Of a DNA stretch of 64,000 nucleotides, positions 54,612 through 64,000 are shown one piece after another (position 1 is the first letter of the stretch; each line of letters begins with the position of its first letter). Where the stretch lies: NCBI RefSeq assembly GCF_029784135.1, contig NC_073744.1, positions 10,499,429-10,563,428 on the forward strand, in the 5' to 3' direction. A program made the translations under genes and the position numbers. This stretch comes from Toxorhynchites rutilus septentrionalis. Its lineage: Eukaryota; Arthropoda; Insecta; Diptera; Culicidae. The notes beneath the pieces were generated by a model, which worked only from the letters and a program-made list of their open reading frames with translations, ran no database searches and was not told where the DNA came from.

Positions 54612-56191
54612 CTCTTCTCATCTTCTCATCTTCTCATCTTATCATCTTATTATCTTATCATCTTCTCATCTTCTCATCTTCTCAACTTCTCATCTTATCA
54701 TCTTATTATCTTATCATCTTCTCATCTTCTCATCTTCTCATCTACTCATCTTCTCATCTTCTCATTTTCTCATCTTCTCAACTTCTCATCTTCTCATCTT
54801 CTCATCTTCTCATCTTCTCATCTTCTCAACTTCTCATCTTCTCATCTTCTCATCTTATCATCTTCTCATCTTCTCATCTTCTCATCTTATCATCTTATCA
54901 TCTTATTATCTTATCATCTTCTCGTCTTCTCATCTTCTCAACTTCTCATCTTATCATCTTATTATCTTCTCATCTTCTCAACTTCTCATCTTCTCATCTT
55001 CTCATCTTCTCATCTTATCATCTTCTCATCTTCTCATCTTCTCATCTTCTCATCTTATCATCTTATTATCTTATCATCTTCTCATCTTCTCATCTTCTCA
55101 ACTTCTCATCTTCTCATCTTATCATCTTATTATCTTATCATCTTCTCATCTTCTCATCTTCTCATCTACTCATCTTCTCATCTTCTCATTTTCTCATCTT
55201 CTCAACTTCTCATCTTCTCATCTTCTCATCTTCTCATCTTATCATCTTCTCATCTTCTCATCTTCTCATCTTCTCATCTTCTCATCTTCTCATCTTCTCA
55301 TCTTCTCATCTTCTCATCTTCTCATCTTCTCATCTTCTCATCTTCTCAACTTCTCATCTTCTCATCTTATCATCTTCTCATCTTCTCATCTTCTCATCTA
55401 CTCATCTTCTCATCTTCTCATCTTCTCAACTTCTCATCTTATCATCTTCTCATCTTCTCATCTTCTCATCTACTCATCTTCTCATCTTCTCATCTTCTCA
55501 TCTTCTCATCTTCTCATCTTCTCATCTTCTCATCTTCTCATCTTCTAATCTTCTCATCTTCTCATCTTCTCATTTTATCATCTTCTCATCTTCTCATCTT
55601 CTCATCTTCTCAACTTCTCATCTTCTCATCTTCTCATCTTCTCATCTTCTCATCTTCTCATCTTCTCATCTTCTCATCTTCTCATCTTCTCATCTTCTCA
55701 TCTACTCATCTTCTCATCTTCTCATCTTCTCATCTTCTCATCTTCTCATCTTCTCATCTTCTCATCTTCTCATCTTCTCATCTTCTCATCTTCTCATCTT
55801 CTCATCTTCTCAACTTCTCATCTTATCATCTTCTCATCTTCTCATCTTCTCATCTTCTCATCTTCTCATCTTCTCATCTTCTCATCTTCTCATCTTCTCA
55901 TCTTCTCATCTTCTCAACTTCTCATCTTCTCATCTTATCATCTTCTCATCTTCTCATCTTCTCATCTTCTCATCTACTCATCTTCTCATCTTCTCATCTT
56001 CTCAACTTCTCATCTTATCATCTTCTCATCTTCTCATCTTCTCATCTACTCATCTTCTCATCTTCTCATCTTCTCATCTTCTCATCTTCTCATCTTCTCA
56101 TCTTCTCATCTTCTCATCTTCTCATCTTCTCATCTTCTAATCTTCTCATCTTCTCATCTTCTCATCTTCTCATCTTCTCATCTCCTCATCT
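54612..56191 (+). repeat. Octamer satellite (TCTTCTCA)n, 1.6 kb
   Basis: About 195 units of TCTTCTCA with a few recurrent variants (CAACTTCT, CATCTTAT, CATCTACT, TATTATCT). The variants recur in the same order, for instance CATCTTATCATCTTATTATC appears several times, so there is higher-order duplication. Because 8 x 3 = 24, every frame repeats after eight codons; the plus strand stays open for 569 codons (HLLIFSSS periods). This is not evidence of a gene. Confidence 0.95.
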
Positions 56192-57092
56192 ACGTGTGCG
56201 TTCTCTCGTAGTGAAGAAATTCTGCAACATAAGTATGGTAGAAGAGTCGAGAACCTCGTGAACGGGTCATGCAATCCTAGTAGGCAGCAGCGCAAGTTTC
56301 CATACACACTGATGTAACCGGTTATTTTGTATTTTCCACTTTGTGTTGTGTGTTGTGTCTCTTTTCTCGTTAGTCTCTTGACACATTCTTTAGGGGGCTT
56401 ATATAACGTCAACCCAGCTTCGGGAGGCTTTGAAGTGAGAAACATGTATACCATTATCATCGGCAGAGTGCTGTCGCAAGTTTGCCTCCCGCGGCACGGA
56501 TAATTACAGATTGTCGACGCGATTCTCCGCTGCGTGTTTGATTAATTCTCGTAACGTACAAGAGTCTCGGAAAATCATAACTCGATAACTCTGGCGTTCC
56601 TCCATTGACGCAAGTGGGACGCTTTTACAACGACGGCGGAGATGCTTCCCACTAATCGCCTCTAGACACTTACACAGGAGTGGCACTCAGACAGAACACG
56701 ATGGGAACGGATTGACTCCAGCCATCATGAGCAACGGATGGCATCGGATGGCACAAATTGACGATCAAAAAGGGTATGTTATTTCGATTTTACTAGCCAC
56801 TCGTTTTACCTCACAACACAACAAGCAATTTTGTTGCCTACATACGGGCGGTAGCTCACAATGTGAGTCGATGCGTATTATGAATTATTCTCCATCTGCC
56901 GATAATAGACATTTATCAGTTGGCAGATTCAGTGGAGGGGCGATCTTGGGATTGATTTGGAGATGATTTTGGATGGTTTTACTCTATTCTCCCCTCAGAT
57001 TTGGTTTAAAAGGAGAAACGTTGGAAGAGATTTCATTAGATTGATGTTCAGGTTGTTGTCCAATAAATTCGTGCTTGCGTTTTTATAATGTA
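56192..57092. other. No gene recognised
   Basis: Short frames on both strands without domains; no repeat seen. Confidence 0.4.
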
Positions 57093-57626
57093 ACACTTCG
57101 GCTGAAAAGTTCATAAGGTTGCCGTCTAGATGGCGCCTCTTGCAAAATTCTATTTGACTATCATAAAGCATCATCTTTCAATGGATACGTGTTAAAATTT
57201 GTCAGCAATCGGTCGATTGGTTCGTGAGTTACAGCATCGAGAGTGAAACAACTTTTGTTATTGTGAAAAAAATTGAATAATCACATATCAAAGAAAACGA
57301 TGGCAAAATTGCATGAATTGGGCTTCGAACTGCTCCCGCATCCACCGTATTCTCCAGATCTGCCCCCTAGCGACTATTTTGTGTTCGCAGACCTGAAGAG
57401 AATGCTCGCTGGCAAGAAATTCAAGACGTGAGTGATGAAGTGAGTACCGAAACTGAGGCCTGTTTTGGAAAAAACCGAAAGAGTGCTATGAAAATGGTAT
57501 CGAAAAGTTTCAAGATCGCTATAATAGCTGTATCGCCCTCGAAGGCAATTATGTTGAATAAAAAAATTGAATTTTGCAAAAAAAAAATATTACTGCGTTA
57601 CCTTGTAATCTTTTCAGCCGAAGTGT
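57093..57626 (+). mobile_element. Internally deleted mariner (DD34D) element
   Basis: Termini ACACTTCGGCTGAAAAG, continuing with partial similarity to AAGGT, are inverted and flanked by TA (57091-57092, 57627-57628). 534 bp remain of about 1.3 kb. The 5' part is non-coding; the 3' part holds a transposase end. Confidence 0.8.
57301..57560 (+). pseudogene. mariner transposase C-terminus
   Basis: MAKLHELGFELLPHPPYSPD, LPPSDYFVFADLKRMLAGKK, FKT, a stop, then after a shift QDRYNSCIALEGNYVE. HPPYSPDLxPSDY is the hallmark of mariner transposases and includes the third catalytic Asp of DD34D. The first two catalytic residues were lost in the deletion. Confidence 0.8.
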
Positions 57627-57639
57627 TATTACGGCCATA

Positions 57640-58590
57640 ACAATTAACTTAAAACGCGTTTTTCTCGAAACTAGTTTTTTCATACTGGCGTACACGATAT
57701 CTCAAGTTCTACTGAACCGATTTATGTCGAATTTATATGAATGTAATCTGTATGCATCTCTTTATCACAGGAACCAATAAAAAATTAATGTTTCCTAATT
57801 TGACATTTTTTTTTATAAATCGGGAAACGTTTCTTCAAAATATTGAACTTGCAAAAAAATGAATTTTATTTTCGTAATTATTGATTGTAATCGTTTTTTA
57901 TTGTTTTCATGGCTTTGGACTAGAGGGCGCTATATTTTTTTATATTTTTACTTCAAAGCTGAGGATTTTTTACGTAACATATTTCGATATCAGAGATGCT
58001 GTTTTTTCGTTTTTGAGATATGATTTTTCAAATTTAACCGGTGGTCTGAAAAGTCATGTTTCCCCTTTTATCCAAAAATTTATAACATTTGAACTACTGA
58101 ACCGATTTGGACGATCGACATATTAAATTGAAGTTAATAAGCTAACCTTCTTTGAAAATAATGTCACACTTGCGAGAAGATTGGATTCTAGTCGCATAGG
58201 TCTACTCTAGCCACATAGGAGTACTGAAGGAAGACTTGAAACATGGAATTTGCAAAATAATAACTCGAAAACGAAAAAATAGCATCTCTGAAATCGATAT
58301 ATGTTATGTAAAACATCCTCAGCTTTCGAGAAAAAAATAAAAAAAATATATAGCGCTCTCTTGTTCAAAGCCATGAAAACAATAAAAAACAACTACAATC
58401 GTTAATTACGGAAATGAAATTAAAATGAATAAATAAAAAGCTAGCTCATTGGCTTTAATTTGATATGTTGAGCATCTGAATCGGTCGAGCAGTTCAAAAG
58501 TTATAAACTTTTGAAAAGAGTCATTTTTGGAAAAAAGGAGAAAAATTAAATTTTCGAACCACCCTAAAATGATGGGCACCCTAATGGAAA
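57640..58590. repeat. Foldback-like inverted repeat family, copy 2
   Basis: GGCTTTGGACTAGAGGGCGC near 57911 and the opposing AGCGCTCTCTTGTTCAAAGCC near 58352; ATATCAGAGATGCTGTTTT near 57989 and AATAGCATCTCTGAAAT near 58275. The end TTCGAACCACCCTAAAATG matches 22653-22662. It is more compact than the copy at 20700-22640 because nothing has been inserted in it. Confidence 0.65.
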
Positions 58591-58981
58591 AATAAGCTTA
58601 TCATTTCCTATTTCTGATCCAAAGATCGGTCAATTGAACGATGTATTCGAGCGTATCAAGATTCCGAACAATTTTGTGTGTGTGACATGTGAATTCGTGA
58701 ATTTATCTCGTAATATGTACAAGTGAGAGGCTGTCCACATACCACGTGGACAACTTTAGGGGGAGTAGGGGTTACGGAAATGTCCACGCATGTCCTCGGT
58801 GAGGGGGGAGTTGGTATAGACAATATCGTGGACACGTTGAATGAATATTTTGCAAAAAAACTGTTCACATCTGTTTTCAACAAGATATGGAAATTTCCGC
58901 ATTTTCAATAAATTCATTCGTATTTATCGACAAAAAGGATTGAGCTGTCTGATAGTGCTGAACATCTATATTTTTCATATA

Positions 58982-60264
58982 AAGGGTGTGTCACATCAAA
59001 TTGCATCACGGAAAAAACGCTGTAGAAATTCGCCCAGTAGACCGATCCTTTTGAAAATTTTAGACAGTAAAATAAAAACTATTAAACAACTTTTTGCATT
59101 TTCTCTTTATTCATACTTCGAGCCCAAGCCCGTATGGTCGCACCTTCCTCTTTACCCCGTCCATAAGGTTCTGTACAATGTCAGGTTGTAGTTTTTTTTG
59201 AACAGAAATCCATTTTCTCTTGAAGTCCGCCTCCGATTTGACAACTTTTGGGTTCTTCCGGAGGGCCTGCTTCATAATCGCCCAATATTTCTCTATTGGG
59301 CGAAGCTCCGGCGCGTCGGGCGGGTTCATTTCCTTTGGCACGAAGGTGACCCCGTTGGCTTCGTACCACTCCAACACGTCCTTTGAATAGTGGCACGAAG
59401 CGAGATCCGGCCAGAAGATGGTCGGGCCCTCGTGCTGCTTCAATAGTGGTAGTAAGCGCTTCTGTAGGCACTCCTTAAGGTAAACCTGCCCGTTTACCGT
59501 GCCGGTCATCACGAAGGGGGCGCTCCGCTTTCCGTAAGAGCAGATCGCTTGCCACACCATGTACTTTTTGGCAAACTTGGATAGTTTCTGCTTGCGAATC
59601 TCCTCCGGAACGCCAAATTTGTCCTCTGCGGAGAAGAACAACAGGCCCGGCAGCTGACGAAAGTCCGCTTTGACGTAGGTTTCGTCGTCCATTACCTGGC
59701 AATGCGACTTCGTCAGCATTTCGGTGTACAGCTTCCGGGCTCGCGTCTTCCCCACCATGTTTTGTCTTTCGTCGCGGTTAGAAGCCTTCTGAACCTTGTA
59801 TGTACGCAGGCCCTCCCGCTGCTTGGTCCGCTGGACGAATGAACTTGACAAATTCAGCTTATTGGCAACATCCCGGATCGAACTTCTCGGATCACGTCTA
59901 AACTGCTTAACTACGCGCTTGTGATCTTTTTCACTGACGGAGCATCCATTTTTGCCGTTCTTCACCTTCCGGTCGATGGTTAGGTTCTCGAAGTATCGTT
60001 TTAGTACTCTGCTGACCGTGGATTGGACGATTCCCAGCATCTTACCGATGTCCCGATGTGACAACTCCGGATTCTCGAAATGAGTGCACAGGATTAATTC
60101 ACGACGCTCTTTTTCGTTCGACGACATTTTTCCAAATTTACGAAAAATTTACAGTGAAGCATGGCCAACGTGATCTGATTATAAGCGAAAGCTGAAGATA
60201 TAATTCCTAAAAATTAAATTTCTACAGCGTTTTTTCCGTGATGCAATTTGATGTGACGAACCTT
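58982..60264 (-). mobile_element. DD37E (ITmD37E-type) transposon, copy 4, intact frame
   Basis: Left terminal repeat AAGGGTGTGTCACATCAAAT is perfect; TA duplicates are at 58980-58981 and 60265-60266. The right tip is altered (GACGAACCTT instead of GACACACCCTT), so mobility of this copy may be impaired although its protein is intact. A 15-bp stretch present in the sister copy near 32777-32791 is absent here. Confidence 0.9.
59111..60127 (-). CDS. DD37E transposase, intact frame
   Basis: A 338-residue nuclear transposase. N-terminal helix-turn-helix domains span about 1-120 (HRDIGKMLGIVQSTVSRVLK; then the DPRSSIRDVANKLNLSSSFV segment). The DDE domain follows with first Asp in VMDDETYVKADF, second Asp in FWPDLASCHY and Glu in LRPIEKYWAIMK, 37 residues apart. 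The start is the first methionine (MSSNEKERREL), 33 codons inside the terminal repeat-proximal leader. The tryptophan of LEWYEANG is present, unlike in the copy at 31713-32729. It is the better candidate for a functional member of this subfamily, able in principle to act on both copies. Confidence 0.9.
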   Translation of the reverse strand: MSSNEKERRELILCTHFENPELSHRDIGKMLGIVQSTVSRVLKRYFENLTIDRKVKNGKNGCSVSEKDHKRVVKQFRRDPRSSIRDVANKLNLSSSFVQRTKQREGLRTYKVQKASNRDERQNMVGKTRARKLYTEMLTKSHCQVMDDETYVKADFRQLPGLLFFSAEDKFGVPEEIRKQKLSKFAKKYMVWQAICSYGKRSAPFVMTGTVNGQVYLKECLQKRLLPLLKQHEGPTIFWPDLASCHYSKDVLEWYEANGVTFVPKEMNPPDAPELRPIEKYWAIMKQALRKNPKVVKSEADFKRKWISVQKKLQPDIVQNLMDGVKRKVRPYGLGLEV

Positions 60265-60872
60265 TAGTTGAACTTTTTTGCTGTAATGTGTATTCTGAGA
60301 ATGTATTTTGGAGTGTCTCTTTGAGGCAAGCGGAATGAACCATAATCAGCTATCCTCAAAACTGGTCTCCACCCGGAGAAAGTCATCCTTGTATCTGGTG
60401 AGATTCGAACGGAATTCTGCATTATGCATTATAAATTCCAGCAAGTTAAAGTACGCAACTAAACGAACCAAAATCAGCGATTTATAATTAGTCAATATGA
60501 TAGGTAAGCTGTTCCACCAGAATTATGCCAAATCCCATGTTTCTTTGACAGTCTGACAAAAAATCTTGGAGTTTGACTGGGATGTGATACTCGGTGGGGT
60601 ACCTATTTGGGCCGTACTCACCAGATATTGCATTCTTTGAGTCATGGGATGGCATAAAAAGTATCCCGCACAGTTTTTTGACGAGAAAACAAAAGGTCTG
60701 TGCATTTGTGGAGAAAAAAACGGTGCACATACAGTACCTTTCAAGAAGTTAAAACCACTCAAGTTTTTGAATTTTTCAGCGATCAGGAAAAGCGCGGTTG
60801 AAACGAAGTGTTAACATTAACTATCTTCGTTAATTTCATATAGGAGTGATAATGTTAAATGGAGAGTAACAT

Positions 60873-61382
60873 CTGGTTCTAAAGTTATGAAACACCGAAT
60901 CTTTGTTTTTTTTTCTAAAGGATTATAAAACAATGAAGATTAGAAAGTTTGTTTTATAAACGAACATAGTCATTGTATACCATTTTATCATTTAGACCGA
61001 TATCTTTCGCATCTCTAAAAGCTAAAAAAAAAGAGTGGTTCTATAGTTATGAAACGAAGTGTAGAATCGTATAAGTGTGTATCCTAAAAATTATGCTTCT
61101 GTTTTTCCCCTAAAAATTGGGAAAAATATTTCGAATAACCTTACATATCCCAAAACTTACGAAGTTGTACAGAAAGATCATTGGTAGATTTTTGTAGTGC
61201 AGATTGATGATTAGACGAGGATAGATTTTTTTTTAGAAAAGTTAAGTGAACAGCATCAACTATTGGGGACAGATTATTTTGAGCGTTTATAAGATTGGGT
61301 ATTTGAATTTAATTGTTCTATTCAGGCGCGAAACATTAAAAAAACAAAACCGCCAGTGTTTCATAACTATAGAACCAGATGG
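60873..61382. mobile_element. MITE with CATCTGGTTCTA ends
   Basis: Left CATCTGGTTCTAAAGTTATG AAACACC and the right complement (CATCTGGTTCTATAGTTATG AAACACT) form about 28-bp inverted repeats. Related motifs recur at 61034 and 61671. About 510 bp, non-coding, nested within the 58729-62222 element. Confidence 0.6.
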
Positions 61383-62222
61383 AAAAATCAGGAGTAGAAC
61401 GAAGTGTTTCGGAATTTGCAGCTGTTTTTGAGTCAAAATCACCGCGATGAATGGGTAGTTGGGCACCAGTTAACGAAATCCGGACGGTCTTCAGGGACTC
61501 GGGACTTCCCAGATCAAAACCCATTCGAGAACTTGTGATGAATAATCTTATGAAGGGTAGATGTAGCTAAAAAGCAGTATCATTATTTGAACGGACATTG
61601 AACTAAAAATGAGTTACAGATTAGAAACATGCAAAATCGATTTAAATTTTGGAAAGGAGTGATAGTTTTCCATCTGGTTCTTTATTTATGAATCACCGGA
61701 ATGTTTTGTTTTTTTTTTGAATTTTTAGCGCCTGAACAAAACAATAAAGTTCAAATGGCCTGTCTTATAGATGTTATTATATCCTACACTGTATACTTCA
61801 AATCAGTCGGAAGCTTAAAGAACATTCCAGCTTCAAAACTGAAACAGCTCAACCAGGTTACGTTGATTTATGATAGAAAATGTCCGAGACTAGATTCACT
61901 AGTGATGATTCTAACTGAACAGTGATACAAATAACTTTACGGGCAATGTTAGGCAATAAACCAGACATTAATTACAAACCGCTATTACTAATGAAGCTAA
62001 CATTTTCATCAAGTAAAAACAGAGAATAGAAAATAAAAACAAATTTAAAATAGAATTTATACGCAACACAATTTTTTTTCCCGAATTTCGTTTCCAAGAA
62101 GAGAAGAAATGTCCACGTGGACAGCAGAGGAAGAGGTATAGAAAATGTCCACGCTTGTCCACGGAGGGGGAGGGGGGTGTCTAAAATCACGCTCTTTCCG
62201 TCCACGTGGTATGTGGACAGCC

Positions 62223-63480
62223 CCTGATCAATACGGCAGGATAAGACTAACAAATTAGTATTAATTATTACAAAATGGGTGTTATTTCTGATTATTTCTC
62301 TGAGTATGGATACACTGATACAATTGTGTCTCCCCATCTCATTTTCGGAGAAAACGTTGGGAGGATCGAATGCGAACCCTTTACACAAATTAACCGTTTT
62401 ACTTGAAACTGTTAAATTTCATGCTCCAAGCTCATCATCTTCTCACGTATGATAAGTTTGATTCCAGCACCGAAACGTGCGCTTCAACGTTGGCAGCCAT
62501 TGTTCACACGCGGGGCAGCCACCAAACCAGCAGCGCTCGGAATCACGCACTTCCTTTCGCAACCAACCGTAACCCAATAGTCGCAGATTGTTCCTCAATT
62601 TTTGGACAACGAGTGCATGTTTTTGATACAACGATAAACCCTTATCTCCCGCTGCTGGGCTCACCGTGCACCCCTTGCTTCCGCAAAGCACGTATGGCAC
62701 GACCAAGAAGAAAGCTGCGACACATAATATGCCCTCGTCCGGTTCTCGCATTCGGCGTTTCTTTCTTCGTTATGATTTATGGTCACCAAGCTGCCAAAGG
62801 GGAATGTGCTTCTCTGCTTCTGATGTGAGTAAGCATCATGCTGCTGCTGCTGCAACTGATGACGATGTTGCCGCTGCACTTGGTTAATGCCTACGTGCCA
62901 TATAGGGACTCCCCGAGCGCAGTGATACTGCCACCACACGGATATGGAGTTGAAATCTCGTCCGAAAACAATAAACGGACCGCGCGCGCGCACTTTCCGC
63001 CACTTTTCGGTCCTTGTTTTGGTCCTTCGGTTCGCGCAGCACACCTGATGATGACGATGGCCGCGCAAGCAACGGGCACAGAGTGGTGGCAAATTCCAGC
63101 GAGACATATAAGGAAAGGACATCGTACCGAACCTCGAGAATATTTTTCCCATGCGGTGGGAAAATAGGTCATTCTACTGGGCTGCAGCGAATCGCGACAG
63201 GATCGTCAGGAAGGTACTGAGCTTGTCGTGGGTTGATCTAGTAACCCACGGAAAATTTAGCATCTCCAAAGCGCGATGCAATAATGTGACGCAACAAAGT
63301 AACCACAGTAAGGTGTGCTTCACTAAACCAATCAGTGTGACCATATTGAGGTGGGATTGATTTTGAGCGAGGTGAGCGTATTCGAATGAACCAATCAGCC
63401 CCGGAACAAAGGCATCAACGTTGTACGCCCCCTGATTGGCTAACGCCAACTAGCGGTCCACTACACTAATAGCGCAATGA
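62223..63480. other. No gene recognised
   Basis: GC content rises. A (CTG)n-like stretch at 62839-62853 gives glutamine or leucine runs in overlapping frames (up to 163 codons), none with a recognisable domain. A perfect GTGGGTTGATCTAGTAACCCAC palindrome-like block lies at 63229-63249. Confidence 0.35.
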
Positions 63481-63486
63481 AAACAT

Positions 63487-63525
63487 TATAAATAGATGGC
63501 CATCTATTCAAGCGGTGGTTGGTGT
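63487..63525 (+). promoter_or_regulatory. Candidate TATA promoter
   Basis: TATAAATA at 63487-63494 within a non-repetitive region. A start site would be expected near 63517. No long coding frame follows within the window, but 63526-63997 could be a 5' UTR, and the window ends in CGAAAATG. Whether this ATG starts a gene cannot be seen. Confidence 0.35.
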
Positions 63526-64000
63526 GATGGGCGAATATCGCGAAAAGCCACAGAGTTGAACAGATTGGGTGCTGTCGAGGCCCACTCAACGGAGCGTGTT
63601 GTGGTATTCCACCGGTCTGATCGTATCTATAGCTCAACCGAAGGGGGGTAAAAGATTACCAAAAGTCGCAGCGGGAGAGGTTCCAATTGAGTAAGGCACA
63701 GCCAACGAGAAATCCTATTTCTGGCCAACCGTTCGAAAGGTGAAAACGAAGTATGAAAATTAAATGTAGCAAGCAAGAAACACGACAGCCAGTCACTTCA
63801 CTCCCATCCAAGTGACTGTTTCTCTCCAGATATCGTGGCGAATATAATGGAAACCTAACCGTCGCAGATCCGAACTTATCTCCCACAACTGGTGCAAGGG
63901 TAGTTAGTCTCTACGACAATAATAGCAACAACAACGAAAATCGACTGAACCATTCAGTAAATAGTTTCTATTTCGCAGTCAGCTCGAGATACCGAAAATG

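Larger units (their letters stand above)
58729..62222. mobile_element. TIR element with GGCTGTCCACATACCACGTG ends, 3.5 kb
   Basis: GGCTGTCCACATACCACGTG (58729) and its exact complement at 62203-62222 mark the ends; similarity continues inward for about 100 bp (AATGTCCACGCATGTCC versus AATGTCCACGCTTGTCC, both next to a G-rich stretch). The interior contains the DD37E transposon (58982-60264) and a MITE (60873-61382). No transposase of its own was seen. Confidence 0.65.

Noticed and set aside
54552..56261. A 569-codon open frame with HLLIFSSS periods
   Set aside because: It is the translation of an 8-bp satellite, which repeats every eight codons; the lack of stops follows from the unit sequence.
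62661..63152. 163-codon minus-strand frame with glutamine run
   Set aside because: Overlapping frames on both strands are equally open, and the Gln run comes from CTG-type simple sequence; no domain is seen.

Overview
The window looks like nuclear DNA of a mosquito, most probably Aedes-like. The evidence is the AT-rich, densely nested transposon landscape, the Tc1/mariner elements with a DD37E catalytic triad (the ITmD37E group described from mosquitoes), tRNA-headed SINEs with GAAG-type tails, and a host gene with a 57-nt GT-AG intron. The species call is inference.

Only one host protein gene is well supported: a two-exon leucine-rich-repeat gene on the minus strand (16924-18570). Almost everything else is mobile DNA or its remains. 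From left to right: a Helitron-like insertion inside a Tc1/mariner relic (1072-2153); a giant inverted repeat (2238-5165) with a SINE and a non-LTR insertion near its centre; a histone-type repeat (5321-8585) split by a 1.8-kb LTR-like insertion; terminal-inverted-repeat (TIR) elements (9300-11508); a DD37E transposon inside a non-LTR relic (12165-13890); a Helitron Rep/helicase relic; SINEs; the LRR gene; nested elements at 19500-22972; H2A-bearing repeat (23088-25792); LTR-retrotransposon remains (26030-27400); a DD37E transposon inside a TIR element (31306-33595); an H3-bearing repeat (37931-40548) and related copies up to 51392; mariner relics; a 1.6-kb octamer satellite (54612-56191); and a 3.5-kb TIR element (58729-62222) carrying an intact DD37E transposase.

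The most interesting signal is a family of dispersed repeats that share termini (a hairpin followed by GACGTAGGA at one end, the palindrome GACGTAGTCCTACGTC at the other). They carry pieces of replication-dependent histone genes: H3 and H2A pseudogenes, at least eleven copies of the histone mRNA 3' stem-loop, most with a purine-rich AAAGAG downstream element of the kind U7 snRNA binds, and two copies of a CCAAT/TATATAA/initiator promoter with conserved spacing. Some copies also have an internal 95-bp minisatellite. I do not recognise this family by name.

Large stretches (28200-30887, 34290-36880, 42470-44680, 51392-54611, 62223-64000) hold no gene I can support; they may be intergenic or intronic host DNA. 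A TATA box at 63487 and an ATG at the very end of the window hint at a gene start beyond the right edge.
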